From Tenodera sinensis (lineage: Eukaryota > Arthropoda > Insecta > Mantodea > Mantidae), in contig CM060967.1 of assembly GCA_030765045.1 (NCBI GenBank), forward strand, positions 23,623,784 to 23,687,783: 64,000 nt of DNA, given 5' to 3'. This document shows positions 35,336-45,596 of this stretch, piece by piece. The translations under genes and the position numbers were made by a program. The notes under the pieces are model-generated. The model was not told the DNA's origin. It did not search any database and saw only the letters and a program-made list of their open reading frames with translations. Each line of letters opens with the position of its first letter. The stretch's first letter is position 1.

Positions 35336-36717
35336 CAGACCACTCCAACACAGCGTCTGAGGGCTAGGGCTCCCTGGCTCAGCCCAGGGCTCGCCCAGGG
35401 CTTTGACCGCTACAGCTGTGATGACGTCAGGCCTTCTCTGACTGCCACTGGCGTCAGGTTCGTTAGTGCTCACTTTTCGAGGTGACTCCTCATGGGCGTC
35501 GCGAAACGGGGGCAAAGGGGGGCCACGGCCCCCCCTTGGAAGTTCGTGAACTTAATGTGCAGCCAGTTACTGACTATTAAACTATTATTTTAATTTTGAT
35601 GTAAAGAACAATTTCTATTTAGCACAAATTAATATGGTTATCTGCAACAAATACTACAAATTTTGACAGTAAAATAATGATTTAATATTATATGGTTGCA
35701 AATTTCCAACATGTGGCCTCCCCCTGGAAAAAAGTCTGCCGACACTCATGTGACTCCTTGTGCATTCATCCAGTGTTTGTGATCTCGTGTAACTATTGTA
35801 TGCAAGAATGAAAAGAGGTGAATCGACAGCTCTGTCAGGATTTAACCCATCTTGGGAGGGTCTGTATTTTGTTATTCGATCTGACGAGAGCAATGCTCAA
35901 TGTTTAATATACCATACCTATGTACGGGCAAAAACTTATAACATTAAGCGTCACTTCAACGTTAAACATTCTCACACCCACGCTGATATTATAGGCGTAG
36001 AAAGAAAGGAATTAATAACGAAACTAAAGGACAAAAGGGCGTCTAATCAGGTTAGTATAATTTTCACAAATTAATCACTCTTAAAGGAGTTTGAAATCAT
36101 TTCATTGCTACAGTACGTTTTTTAATAATAATTGTCAACAACGAATAAGAATTGTTTTGTTAAGGATACGCATCTGTGTAAAATGGCTAAAAAATCTCCA
36201 GAAGTGACAAAAATGGGTTTTTGTTTTATCAAATGGTATAAAACTTCTGCTTTATTTTGATATACTTTTTATAGCCTTACAGCCTATATAACTGTCACGT
36301 GGCCATTTAACTGATTGCCTGAAACTGGTAATGTCCATTTAAATCAGTACATTTTCATTATCCTTGCTACCACTTCAAACTTAGTTTTCTCATGTTCTTA
36401 TTTTTAGCACTCTTTGCTCTTTACAATGCTCCACATGATGCAGTTTTCTGTACCTACATATGCATAAACCAAAAAAATGTCAGGCGTCATCCTAAGCATG
36501 TAATAAAGGACAAATTAATTGTGTTGTATTATTGTGAAATGCCTGATTGAATTGTTCCTCTGTCTCATACATAAGCTGTGCTATCCCTACCTCTCTCTAC
36601 CTTTCTAGAGTGCTGCACTCTGAACGCCGTTAACATAGGCAAAATGACAAACGGCACGGCCCAGTTAGCCCTCACAGCCCAGGGCTGCCAGGAGGGCTGC
36701 CCACTTGGAGTGGTCTG
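35336..36717. mobile_element. hAT-like element with 8-bp target duplication
   Basis: Perfect 13-bp terminal inverted repeats, CAGACCACTCCAA at 35336-35348 and its complement at 36705-36717, are bounded by the 8-bp duplication CCTTACTT (35328-35335 and 36718-36725). An 8-bp duplication with CAG-type ends is the hAT superfamily pattern. GC-rich sub-terminal repeats (AGCCCAGGGCT) occur at both ends. At 1382 bp it is too short to encode a full transposase. Confidence 0.85.
35796..36074 (+). pseudogene. BED/C2H2-like zinc-finger remnant of the hAT-like element
   Basis: A 92-codon frame inside the element reads like the DNA-binding N-terminus of hAT transposases. A C-x2-(Y) and H-x4-H arrangement appears in QCLIYHTYVRAKTYNIKRHF and NVKHSHTHAD. 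The second expected cysteine is replaced by tyrosine, which would break zinc binding. A basic segment, GVERKELITKLKDKR, follows. The RNaseH-like catalytic part is absent. It is a decayed piece, not a host gene. Some host proteins with similar fingers derive from such transposases, but nothing here suggests domestication. Confidence 0.55.
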
Positions 36718-36760
36718 CCTTACTTGACTTTTCAATGTTGTGTTATGTTTGTCACATACA

Positions 36761-37395
36761 TCATTTTGTAAAAATGTGTGTGATAAAACCTGATAGAATT
36801 TTTGGTTGGAACGTTAAAGTAAAAAGTTGATACTCATATCTTCTGTTCTAATGAAGTTGAGTAGTTTCTTCAAAATACAATTACACTGGATAATTTAATT
36901 CCTGCAGGAGGTCTGTCAATAAATGCAGTAAGGAACATATCAAAGCCCTTATGCCAGGAGCTATATCATAATTGAGAGAGAGATTTGCCATATAAAATCG
37001 GGTAGAGAGAGAAAACCTAGCATCAAATTGCCCTTTTATATGAAGGCAGTGCTTGTATTAATCAAGTGGAGTGCACTGTCCTAATTGCCTACTTTAAATT
37101 TGCATAAGGAGCAAAAGAGGGGAGTGAAGTTTGCACCGGTTCAGCTCCACTTCAAATAGGGATCTTCATTGCTGTAAACAGCATTAAATAAGCTTCAATT
37201 TTAATACCTTGCCATTGAAACTGGCAGCCAATTTTCTGTATAGCTATTTTCCCATATAGCTATGTCAGGAATTTGAGGAATTTGATATTTTGCTTCTCAC
37301 CAATTTGATAAAATGTAGATTTTTGACAGAAAACAGCAGTGTGAGATATGTTTTATATATTATCTGTCATATATTATTTCTATTATCTGTTACAG
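36761..37395 (+). other. Intron immediately upstream of the first HIF exon
   Basis: Unique AT-rich DNA ending in a pyrimidine-rich acceptor TATTATCTGTTACAG at 37381-37395. I looked for and did not see PAS-domain coding here. Confidence 0.5.
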
Positions 37396-37859
37396 TGGAA
37401 TCGAGCACAGAGATGAAGTCTACTCATGCAGTCAGTTAGAAGCCGCAAGTGATGTGAAGGCAGCCCTGCCCAAACTTGAAGATGTTAAACCTGAGAAATC
37501 GCCCAGCCAGCCACAAGTAGTGACCAGCAAGATCTTTGGTCCTGCCCCACAAGTTGTGACTAGCAAGATCATTGCCCCTGCACCAAAAACATTACCAGAA
37601 AGCATAAACAAACCACCTGAGGTTGTAACGAGTAAGATCTTCACCTCGCTTCCTGAGGTGGTGGTGAACAAAGAGGTGTCCCCTGCAGATGAGGAAGTTC
37701 CCACTACAATAGTTCCTGAAGTAACTACAAGCAAAATATTCCAGCCAATAACTGCTTTCCCTCGTCCACAGGCTTCCACAGAAAAGATATTTGTGCCAAG
37801 AACTGAAGAAATGAATAAAGGTTTCCTCATGTTTTCCGAAGAGGAACCTGGTCTTACAA
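37396..37859 (+). CDS. sima: HIF-1alpha, linker exon after PAS-B
   Basis: Hypoxia-inducible factor alpha is the oxygen-labile subunit of the bHLH-PAS transcription factor that pairs with ARNT/tango and binds hypoxia response elements. This exon has acceptor TACAG at 37395 and donor A|GTAAGT at 37860. It needs two bases from the preceding exon (phase 2) and leaves phase 1. Its start, GIEHRDEVYSCSQLE, aligns with GIIQHDLIFSLQQTE, which directly follows the PAS-B/PAC domain in vertebrate HIF-1alpha. A linker then carries five degenerate copies of a TSKIF motif (VVTSKIFGP, VVTSKIIAP, VVTSKIFTS, VTTSKIFQP, STEKIFVP). The exon ends EEMNKGFLMFSEEEPGLT, the acidic lead-in to the N-terminal degradation motif. 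The preceding bHLH-PAS exons are not visible in the window. The apparent start inside it is a GTG valine, not an initiation codon. Confidence 0.93.
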
Positions 37860-37971
37860 GTAAGTATTTCTATTTAACGTGATTCCAAAGTTGAATAAGC
37901 TTGCTACTCATTTATTTTACGAGTATTCAGAGTTTTAGCTCAGTTATCGTTCCATACAAACATCTTCCAAT

Positions 37972-38128
37972 GAGGGGCCCAAATGACTCAGCTGTTAACA
38001 GGCCCTTAAACGCCACTCACTCATTCACTCACTCACTCACTCACTCACTCACTCACTCACTCACTCACTCACTCACTCACTCACTCACTCACTCACTCAC
38101 TCATTCACTCACTCATTCACTCACTCAC
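37972..38128 (+). mobile_element. 5'-truncated SINE tail with long (ACTC)n expansion
   Basis: GGGGCCCAAATGACTCAGCTG and AGGCCCTTAAACGCC are followed by about 100 bp of ACTC units. TCTTCCAAT is duplicated on both sides (37963-37971 and 38129-38137). It lies about 110 bases inside the HIF intron after the linker exon. Confidence 0.8.
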
Positions 38129-38201
38129 TCTTCCAATCAAGTAGAGTGTTTTAAATATTTCTGAACTATATTGGAACACTCACTATGCTGAACACTAAAT
38201 G

Positions 38202-38391
38202 AATAACCAACTATTCGAGAGGTAGAACTGGAACTTAAAAATGCAATGCCACAACTGGGATTTGAACCACAGACCTTCCGCTTACCGGGCAGCTGCTCTA
38301 ACCACTGAGCTATTGTGACAAACTGCCAGATTGGCATTAAATTCTCAAACCAGTTCATATTTCTCCTGGTTAACCGCAAAGGCAGTCTCAC
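38202..38391 (-). mobile_element. tRNA-like SINE module, inverted partner
   Basis: The minus strand reads GTCACAATAGCTCAGTGGTTA (A-box region) and GTGGTTCAAATCCCAG (B-box). It is about 90 percent identical by eye to the plus-strand module in the neighbouring element at 38536-38712. The two form a long inverted repeat within the HIF intron. Confidence 0.75.
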
Positions 38392-38476
38392 ATCAGAGAC
38401 AAATTACCCCAAAGGTGACTCACTATTGTAAGTACTTTATGTCTCAGGATTAAATAACCTTCAGATGGCAATTATT

Positions 38477-38777
38477 ATTTATTTATGCCAACAAACTTAC
38501 TGTTGGTGTTTTTAAACACACAAGCTGTGAGACTTGTGAGACTGCCTTTGTGGTTTACCAGGAGAAATACGAACTAGTTTGAGAATTTAATGCCATTCTG
38601 GCAGTTTGTCACAATAGCTCAGTGGTTAGAGCAGCCACCCGATAAGCGGAAGGTCTGTGGTTCAAATCCCAGTTGTGGCATTGAATTTTTAAGTTCCAGT
38701 TCTACCTTTCAAACTTTGCCCACACACAGTTTGTGTGTTTAAAAACACCAACAGTAAGTTTGTGGGCATAAATAAAT
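38477..38777 (+). mobile_element. 301-bp TIR element containing a tRNA-like module
   Basis: The outer 47 bases (38477-38523) are repeated inverted at 38731-38777 with one mismatch (ATTTATTTATG and CATAAATAAAT at the tips). Inside lies a tRNA-like sequence whose 5' GTCACAA can pair with 3' TTGTGGC. It contains AGCTCAGTGGTTAGAGCAG and GGTTCAAATCCC, the RNA polymerase III boxes. No clear target duplication was found directly at the tips. A 16-bp direct repeat AATAACCAACTATTCG occurs at 38202-38217 and 38775-38790, bracketing this element and its inverted partner. Confidence 0.75.
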
Positions 38778-38790
38778 AACCAACTATTCG

Positions 38791-39953
38791 TTGGATCTGC
38801 ATCAGATCATCTGTTGTTAAATAAGTGGGACACACTGGAAGTTACTACCTGTCTGAAGAATGAATCCAAACGGCCATGAGCGGAAGCTTGCATAAGCATG
38901 AACAGATAAGCAATACTATATCACCATTCCTGGTGCATGGCCTGTACAGTTTGGCAATATTGAGATGCAGCAGTTGAGTCTCCTAGAGGAGATGAATGCA
39001 CATACAGCCGATGAATGTCTGCCCTCTATATTGGGAATTTAAACACTTGTGGATTAAGGGCATGTTTGAAAGTGATAAAGGAAACTGTAGATAAGTTTAA
39101 TTTGTTGTGGGTCGTTTAGTTCATTCCTGTTTACATACGCTGTGCTAATGTTTTGATGGTGAGATTGTACTGTACTATATTCCCGCTTCTCTGACCTCTC
39201 TAAACTATGCCTTGCTACACCAGCGCCCTCCCCTAACAACTGAAGTCTTTTGTCAGACTGGTAATACCTTAACATATTTTGATGGGTATTACAGTAAAAG
39301 GCATTTGGGAGAAATTTAGGAAAGTACAGGAAATGATGTTTCTCTATGTATGTTCGGAATGGACCACTAAAGAAGCTTTCTTGGATACACTGGCAACTAG
39401 CTACATGCAGTTGTGTAGGTTTGTATTCTCCATTGCTATTATTGTTGCTTTTTATTGCAATACAATTATTGTAGACTGCATATCATACATTAGAGGGCAA
39501 TAACTGGATGAAATGCAGTCAATCAAACAAATCCAAAGTCATACAAATCCAGAAAATATCGCTCCTGCATTAACAATTAAAACACAACATTTGTTAAAAA
39601 ATATTACTCATATCAAGATGTATTAGTTACAGCAACTATCCAACACACTGTAGCTTTAGAAGCATGTCCTAGATATTCTACCTATTTTGCAAGAAATGTC
39701 TGAAACTTGTATGAACTATGGATAAATAAAATAGAAAAGGATTATCTGGGCTTATGGGTCGTGATCTTCCAGACATTTTGTCTGTAGCTCCATCGAACAT
39801 CTCCATAGTACTCTTTTAGCCTTGGTGTTGACTGATACAAACCCAAATAATAATTTTCTATTTAACGACACTTGTTGTGAAAGCCTACACATGGATCTTC
39901 TACTTTAGATAGTACATGTGGAATAAACCATGCAATACTTTCTTTTGTTACAG
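38791..39953 (+). other. sima: Rest of the HIF intron, unique DNA
   Basis: No repeat or exon is recognised. It ends with the acceptor CTTTCTTTTGTTACAG at 39938-39953. Confidence 0.6.
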
Positions 39954-40237
39954 TACTCAAGGACGAGCCAGAAGACTTGACGCATCTTGCTCCAACTGCT
40001 GGAGATGTTTGTGTGCCATTGGAAGTTGGTCCTTTCATGTCAGACATGTTCGATGACTTCATGCTCTCGGATAACTACTGCCCATTATTGGAAGGCGAGG
40101 AACTGAATACAGCTTTGAATGCAGATTCTTCAGAGTCTACTAAAAGTGAACCAAGGGCAAGAGCCGATCCATTCTTTCCATATAGTGATGAAACATCAAG
40201 CTCAGGGGCTTCTCTCCATTCGCCATCCCTCTCAAAG
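39954..40237 (+). CDS. sima: HIF-1alpha, N-terminal oxygen-dependent degradation exon
   Basis: Joined to the previous exon (A|TA gives Ile) this reads LTILKDEPEDLTHLAPTAGD. LTHLAP (39977-39994) matches the LxxLAP target of PHD prolyl hydroxylases, equivalent to the human Pro402 site. The proline codon is CCA at 39992-39994. Hydroxylation there lets VHL capture the protein for proteasomal destruction in normoxia. The motif is followed by an acidic activation-type stretch (PFMSDMFDDFMLSDNY) and a serine-rich segment. The splice sites are TTACAG|TA and AAAG|GTAGGT. The exon is 284 bases, phase 1 in and phase 0 out, so it joins the next exon without loss of frame. Confidence 0.95.
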
Positions 40238-41611
40238 GTAGGTTGAAAATCAGACCTTAAGTAAAATTAGGAGGGCATACTCCAGTTGTCTTATGTGTAT
40301 GGTGACCAGAATTCTTTTGGCTCAACTAGAACATTTCTGTAACCAGTTTCTCCACCATCAAACCAAACTTATGATCAAGAATCAAAAGGTATTTTTATTT
40401 TTTATGCTTTTTTACAAAAATATCCCCCAAAAAAGCTGTGACATTTTGACTGGAATGCTTGTGTGTGTTAGGTGATATGGTGATGAGTGGGCATAGGAAT
40501 TTCTAAGCAGAAGACAGAATGGAAGGAAATTAAGTTGGACTAGATGCAAGGAGGTTGCAGATAAATCACCCTCCATCCCTTAATGAGTATTTTGCCAAAC
40601 ACAGACAGCAGACTGGTTTTTACCTGCCCGTCATTAAACCTTGACCCCTCTTGTTTTGCATTACTTGTAGTGCAGAGGTTTGAGTGCAGATAAACTTGAA
40701 GCTAACTGCTTAAGAATTCCTATGTCTGATGATAAAATGAATATGATATAGTAAGTTTTGAAATGAATATCAGGAAAGATATACAGATATTAAACAAATA
40801 GTCTAAATACTGTTCCCTGCACAACCCTGTTAGACATGTTTTTACATGTTAACATTTTGTTAACATTTACATTTTATTAACCCCTAACATGCTGACCTGT
40901 CATGGCATGTAATACGTCCTCTGATTGGTAATCAGAGGATATGGTCGGTGAATTTATTTTGATAACTCTCCCGGTCAGGTCGGTGAGACCCGTAAACCAA
41001 CGACAGGTGTGGTCCTCCAGACATTCTGGGGGTTGTGAGAGAGCGATGTGACCGCCAAAACATAAAAATATGGTGCTCTCTAAAAAACGGTTACTATTAC
41101 TGCTATTGCTCTCTTCAATATCATTGTGAAAAATATTGGAGAGCAAGAGGATTAATGACTTCATTGTCAGAAATCCAGCATTAGCTAACAACAACCTTTT
41201 GTTTGCTATTGCAGAGCACTGAATAGCATTGCTTTGTTAGTCTATGCATCCATAGATTTGAAACTACTCGAAACTACATACAACTATGTATGAGTCTTTG
41301 AAGTAAATTATGGAGCAACACACATCACATTTTGTTGATAAAAAATAGGCTAGCTAATATGGAAAGCCTACTGAAAATTTTTTTTTCAAAATTCCAAATA
41401 CTCAATTTTATTGTGGTACTTCTGTTAAAAAATGAACATTTCTGAAAATACTATCCTTATGTGTTCAACTTTGAAACCAAAATTTTTTTTTTTTTTGAAT
41501 TAGAAAAAAAGAAAGAAGAAAAAAAGCCACTTGTGTATAATATTCAATAAGAAGCCTGAGGTAGTACCTTTTGTTGCACAAGTGCATTATTTGAGTTTTG
41601 TTCCATTTCAG
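40238..41611 (+). other. sima: HIF intron, unique DNA
   Basis: No mobile element is recognised. The acceptor GAGTTTTGTTCCATTTCAG ends it. Poly-A/T tracts lie at 41380-41390 and 41479-41492. Confidence 0.6.
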
Positions 41612-41841
41612 AGCCCTGGAGACAGCAGTATTCCATCATTATGTAGTCCTGGCCACCAGTCAGGAGACGACTTCCTGTCGCTGAGCCTTGACGCATGCAC
41701 AAGGTTATCGGAAGGAGATGAGGAGCTTAGTATGCGAGCACCATATATACCAATGGGAACAGGGGATGACTTTCCATTGTTATCAACAGACCTGATGTGG
41801 GGTGCCCTGCCTTCAAATAATAAAACCAATAAGACTGATTG
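41612..41841 (+). CDS. sima: HIF-1alpha, C-terminal oxygen-dependent degradation exon
   Basis: A 230-base exon (phase 0 in, phase 2 out, donor TTG|GTAAGT) encodes a Ser/Asp-rich segment, then EELSMRAPYIPMGTGDDF. This is the second PHD target. The proline codon is CCA at 41741-41743, corresponding to human Pro564 in LAPYIPMDDDFQL. The leucine before AP is replaced by arginine, giving MRAP. The same substitution is known from Drosophila similar, so this is an insect-type site rather than a loss. The LLSTDLMWG stretch after it would help form the VHL contact and N-terminal activation region. Together with the previous exon it shows that the normoxic degradation control is intact. Confidence 0.95.
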
Positions 41842-41919
41842 GTAAGTGTCAATGCTATCAAATTTATAACTTTATTATTACAGTGGTCTCAGAAATGCAA
41901 GAATTATTTTTAGCTTTCT

Positions 41920-42345
41920 TAAAAATGACGTATCAATTTTGATTAACACACCCTATGTTTATAATTTTCCATGTATCTTTAATTTTTTAGGAATTGCTTC
42001 TGAAGTCCTCTTAATTCTGAATTGTAAACTATAAGAAATAGGCAAAAACTTACTGCACAAAAAAGTAGATCCCATTAAAACACACAGTTTATGTCTAATA
42101 ACTCTTTACTATTTTGCGATATATTGTTCACTAATGGTTTGAATTGTCAAGTATGTAAACATTTTTTCAGCTGCTTAGTAATTGTTCATTTCTCATGGTT
42201 GTGCAAAGAGAATATAATTTCATGGTAACACACTTAAAAATGTTGACACTCGCTTAAGACTACTGTATGCCCCTTGTACCCACAATGAAATGTGTAGTAA
42301 AACTATTTCTCCAAATGTTTATCTGATCAACTTGAAGCAGACAAA
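41920..42345 (-). repeat. R1 dispersed repeat, old, in the HIF intron
   Basis: Blocks such as TCAATTTTGATTAACACACC, AAACTATAAGAAATAGGCAA and ACACACAGTTTATGTCTAAT match the family on the minus strand with heavy divergence. Confidence 0.55.
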
Positions 42346-42552
42346 AGAAAAAGCTTTTTTAAGAGCAGTTTGGGAATACCGAAAGCTGTAAGTTATTTAA
42401 TAATGAGTATTACTAACCCTGTGGCACATCAGCTGTTTCTGGGCCAATGTCTACCACACAGCCGCGGTGCCCTCACCTGTGCCCACCACAGGCATCTTGA
42501 GTGCAATGCAGTACAGGAGTGTGGGAAGTGGTCAGAATAATGACTTTTTTCC

Positions 42553-43276
42553 TTAGGTTTTCCCGTGTAGGCCATGTCATGTAGGCATTGGTTGCTGATG
42601 TTTCACAGATCATGTGGCCTTCTTCTTCTTGGGCTATGTGTGAAGAAAAACAGCTGTATATTCTGCGAGTAATTTATATTTTCTTCACTCCCCCACCAAT
42701 ATTTTTATTGGTGAAGGGAGGGCCAGTGACATCATTAGTTAACAAAAGAGGGTGCCAGATAGAACTGAAGGCTCTTCCATTGTCATAATTCAAATTGTTT
42801 TTGTACTTTAAAATTTCTGTACTCTCATGTATTATTCTGCAAGACTAGTTGTCACAAATAGCTAAAACTTTTATTCCGTCAAAGGCAGTGTAATGAAGGG
42901 TGACAATAGTATGTTCTGTTAGTGCGGATTTTTCAGGTTGATAAAGTTGAAACTTTGCATATGCCATGGATCTCCCTGTTTGCCCACTGTAGGATTTACC
43001 GCAATCACAGTTTATATTATACACTTTGGGATTAGGGAATATATCACTTTTATCCGTAACAGTTGACAGGAAACTCTGAATCTCTGTACCAGGTGGCAAT
43101 ATTTTGTGTCCATAGAATTTATGCAATTTTATCAGTTAAAGCTTGTATATACGGGAGATACACCCACTTTTTGTCCCTCTTATTGGTATACAGCCCAAGA
43201 GGAAGCAGGCCACATGACCTGCGAAACATCTGCAACTAACACTTGCATGACGTGGCCTACACCAGAAAGCCTAAGA
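42553..43276 (-). mobile_element. 5'-truncated Penelope-like element with inverted arms
   Basis: The inverted arms lie at 42553-42632 and 43187-43276 (GTAGGCCATGTCATG against CATGACGTGGCCTAC, roughly 80 percent alike). They enclose a minus-strand GIY-YIG fragment. The left edge, TTAGGTTTTCCCGTG, resembles the GCTTTCACGGC border seen in the two other foldback inserts of this window. Penelope-like elements encode a reverse transcriptase fused to a GIY-YIG nuclease and commonly carry inverted or tandem terminal segments. Confidence 0.75.
42845..43126 (-). pseudogene. GIY-YIG endonuclease fragment of a Penelope-like element
   Basis: The 93-codon frame contains VYNINCDCGKSYSGQTGRS. The family pattern is a [Y/I]-rich strand with CDCGK, then Y-x-G-QTGRS, followed by a region ending EKSALTEH. 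That corresponds to the start of the GIY-YIG nuclease domain of Penelope-like retroelements, including the cysteine-rich spacer before the nuclease. The reverse-transcriptase part upstream is absent, the arginine-helix segment is degraded and the C-terminus is short. It is a dead fragment inside a HIF intron. Confidence 0.75.
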
Positions 43277-43796
43277 AACGGAATGGATATTGATCATGGA
43301 AGCCTTCGTAAACAGATATCTTTATTGTTTATATTCAAGAAAAACTAAAGTTTCTCTCCATAAATTGTTTAACTAGTTTATTTAGGGATATAAATTGCCA
43401 CTTTTGTGTTATTTGGGTATAGTTGAGACAAAAAGGCATTTTGAGTACATACATAAAACTTAATTTTAATAAAATGCTATGCTGGTTTATGCAAATAGAA
43501 TCATGATATATTTAATGCCTGGTCTTCTAGTATAGCATTATTTAAAATGAATTCTCTGCAACAAAGCTGTGTGAAATGCAAAAACAACACTACATCATAG
43601 CTTAGAAATGTTATGTAAATAATACTGGGAGATGTGTAAGCTGTATATACAATGTATGGATTTAATTCTACGGCGAGTCTTTATCAAATGTATTGCCCTT
43701 TATGAAATAGTAAATTGTTAGTATTATTCCAGTCCAAACATACCATTATAAAAAATGGAGAAATTGATAAATGTAGCAAATGACAATGAGACAAAA

Positions 43797-45366
43797 AATA
43801 TCTGATATATTGCACTCACATGATTTTCTCTACTCTTGTGCTAACCATTCTTACAAACTCTTTATTCTTCTATCTTCTTCGTGTTAGTTGAGATAAACAT
43901 TTGCAGAAATGATCTTATCGCTGGTTTTCTTGCACCTGCAACGGGAATATGAGTATACAGTAGGCTTAGAGCGTTCTGTTCTCTTTGCATGCCTAAATAT
44001 ATATTTAAAAAATAGCGCTGTTCCATATGACAGAAGTATAAGTTCTCCAAAACTTATACAAATAACAAGGAATATCTCCAAAATAGTCCACTCTACAAAA
44101 AGTAGACATAAATTGTGTGTTAGTGAGATCTACATTTTTTGTATACTAAGATTTTGTCCATCTCTTACAGTTTGAGTTATTCAAAAGTGATCCAGAGGAA
44201 ACAGGACTACATAGGCCATAGCCAGAAAATTCAAAATATGCATTTCGTTTGTCATCAAAATATCTCAAACATATGGCATTTTAATCAAAATTGTTAGAAC
44301 CATTTTCAAGAAAATCAAAATTTTTGAAAAATTTTCCATGTAAAAGGGGTGGAGCAATTTTCTTCAAAATCTTCATGTTGCATCCTTGAAAGACATTAAA
44401 CTTAAATACCAATTTTGGTGTTTAACCTACTTTTCATTTTTGAGTTATGCTGTCTACGGACTGACACACACGCACGCACGCACGCACGCACGCACGCAGG
44501 CAGGCAGGCAGGCAGACAGACAGACACAGACAGACAGACAGACACAGACAGACACAGACAGACAGACACAGACAGACAGACACAGACAGACAGACACAGA
44601 CAGACACAGACAGACAGACACAGACAGACACAGACAGACAGACAGACACAGACAGACAGACAGACACAGACAGACACAGACAGACACACAGACAGACAGA
44701 CAGAGACAGACACAGACAGACAGAGACAGACACACAGACACAGACAGACAGACAGACACAGACAGACAGACACAGACAGACAGACACACACAGACAGACA
44801 GACACAGACAGACAGACAGACACAGACAGACAGACACAGACAGACACAGACAGACAGACAGACAGACACAGACAGACAGACACAGACAGACAGACACAGA
44901 CAGACACAGACAGACAGACACAGACAGACAGACAGACACAGACAGACACAGACAGACAGACACAGACAGACACAGACAGACACAGACAGACACAGACAGA
45001 CACAGACAGACAGACACAGACAGACAGACAGACACAGACAGACAGACACAGACAGACACAGACAGACACAGACAGACACAGACAGACACAGACAGACACA
45101 GACAGACACAGACACACACAGACACACACAGACACACACAGACACAGACACACACACAGACACACACAGACAGACACAGACACACACACAGACACACACA
45201 CAGACACACACAGACACACACACAGACACACACAGACACACACACAGACACACACACACACAGACACACAGACAGACACACACACACACAGACACACAGA
45301 CAGACACACACACACACAGACACACAGACAGACACACACACACACAGACACACAGACAGACAGACA

Positions 45367-45420
<54 letters not shown>

Positions 45421-45538
45421 CCTTTTTCTAAAAATACTTTTTTTTAATTCAGGAGGCCTCAAAACATGTATTTCCAGTGAAATCTGGACATTTTTGGGTG
45501 GACTACAATATTTCCCCGACTTAGTTGTAGAGAAAGTA
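43797..45538 (+). repeat. R1 dispersed repeat with giant internal satellite
   Basis: An otherwise standard R1 copy (left end ATCTGATATATTGCACTCAC, right end AGTTGTAGAGAAAGTAAAA) whose CA seed has grown to about 956 bp. It sits in the HIF intron just 58 bases before exon 45597. Confidence 0.9.
44463..45418. repeat. GACA/CACAGA/CA satellite array
   Basis: An uninterrupted tetranucleotide-based array whose unit changes along its length: ACGC units, then AGGC, then mixed AGAC/ACAGAC, then ACACAGAC, and finally pure CA. All six frames stay open by composition, giving false 320-350 codon frames. Confidence 0.97.
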
Positions 45539-45596
45539 AAACTTGTAAACTCCCATAACTACTATGGGGAAATCTAATGACAACTAATCTTTTCAG

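Larger units (their letters stand above)
34850..36760 (+). repeat. R1 dispersed repeat, old, split by an hAT-like element
   Basis: Diverged R1 blocks (TTTTAGCAAGATCTGAATTT, TTCATAGGCTACCCATAGAA, TATGTAAATGGTAGTTTAGGG) reach 35335 and continue after 36717 with CCTTACTTGACTTTTCAATG. Confidence 0.6.

Noticed and set aside
37980..38130. Possible CRISPR-like array
   Set aside because: The repeats are a simple tetranucleotide without spacers, and the genome is eukaryotic.
37901..38164. Frame with THSLTHSL repeats
   Set aside because: It is the translation of the (ACTC)n SINE-tail expansion.
38570..38700. Possible functional tRNA gene
   Set aside because: The anticodon stem is poorly paired and the sequence lies in a repeated element with a mutated inverted copy; better explained as a tRNA-derived SINE module.
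44386..45462. Five overlapping frames of 319-353 codons rich in DRQTQT or CVCVCL
   Set aside because: They are translations of the GACA/CA satellite array; all frames stay open because of the repeat composition.
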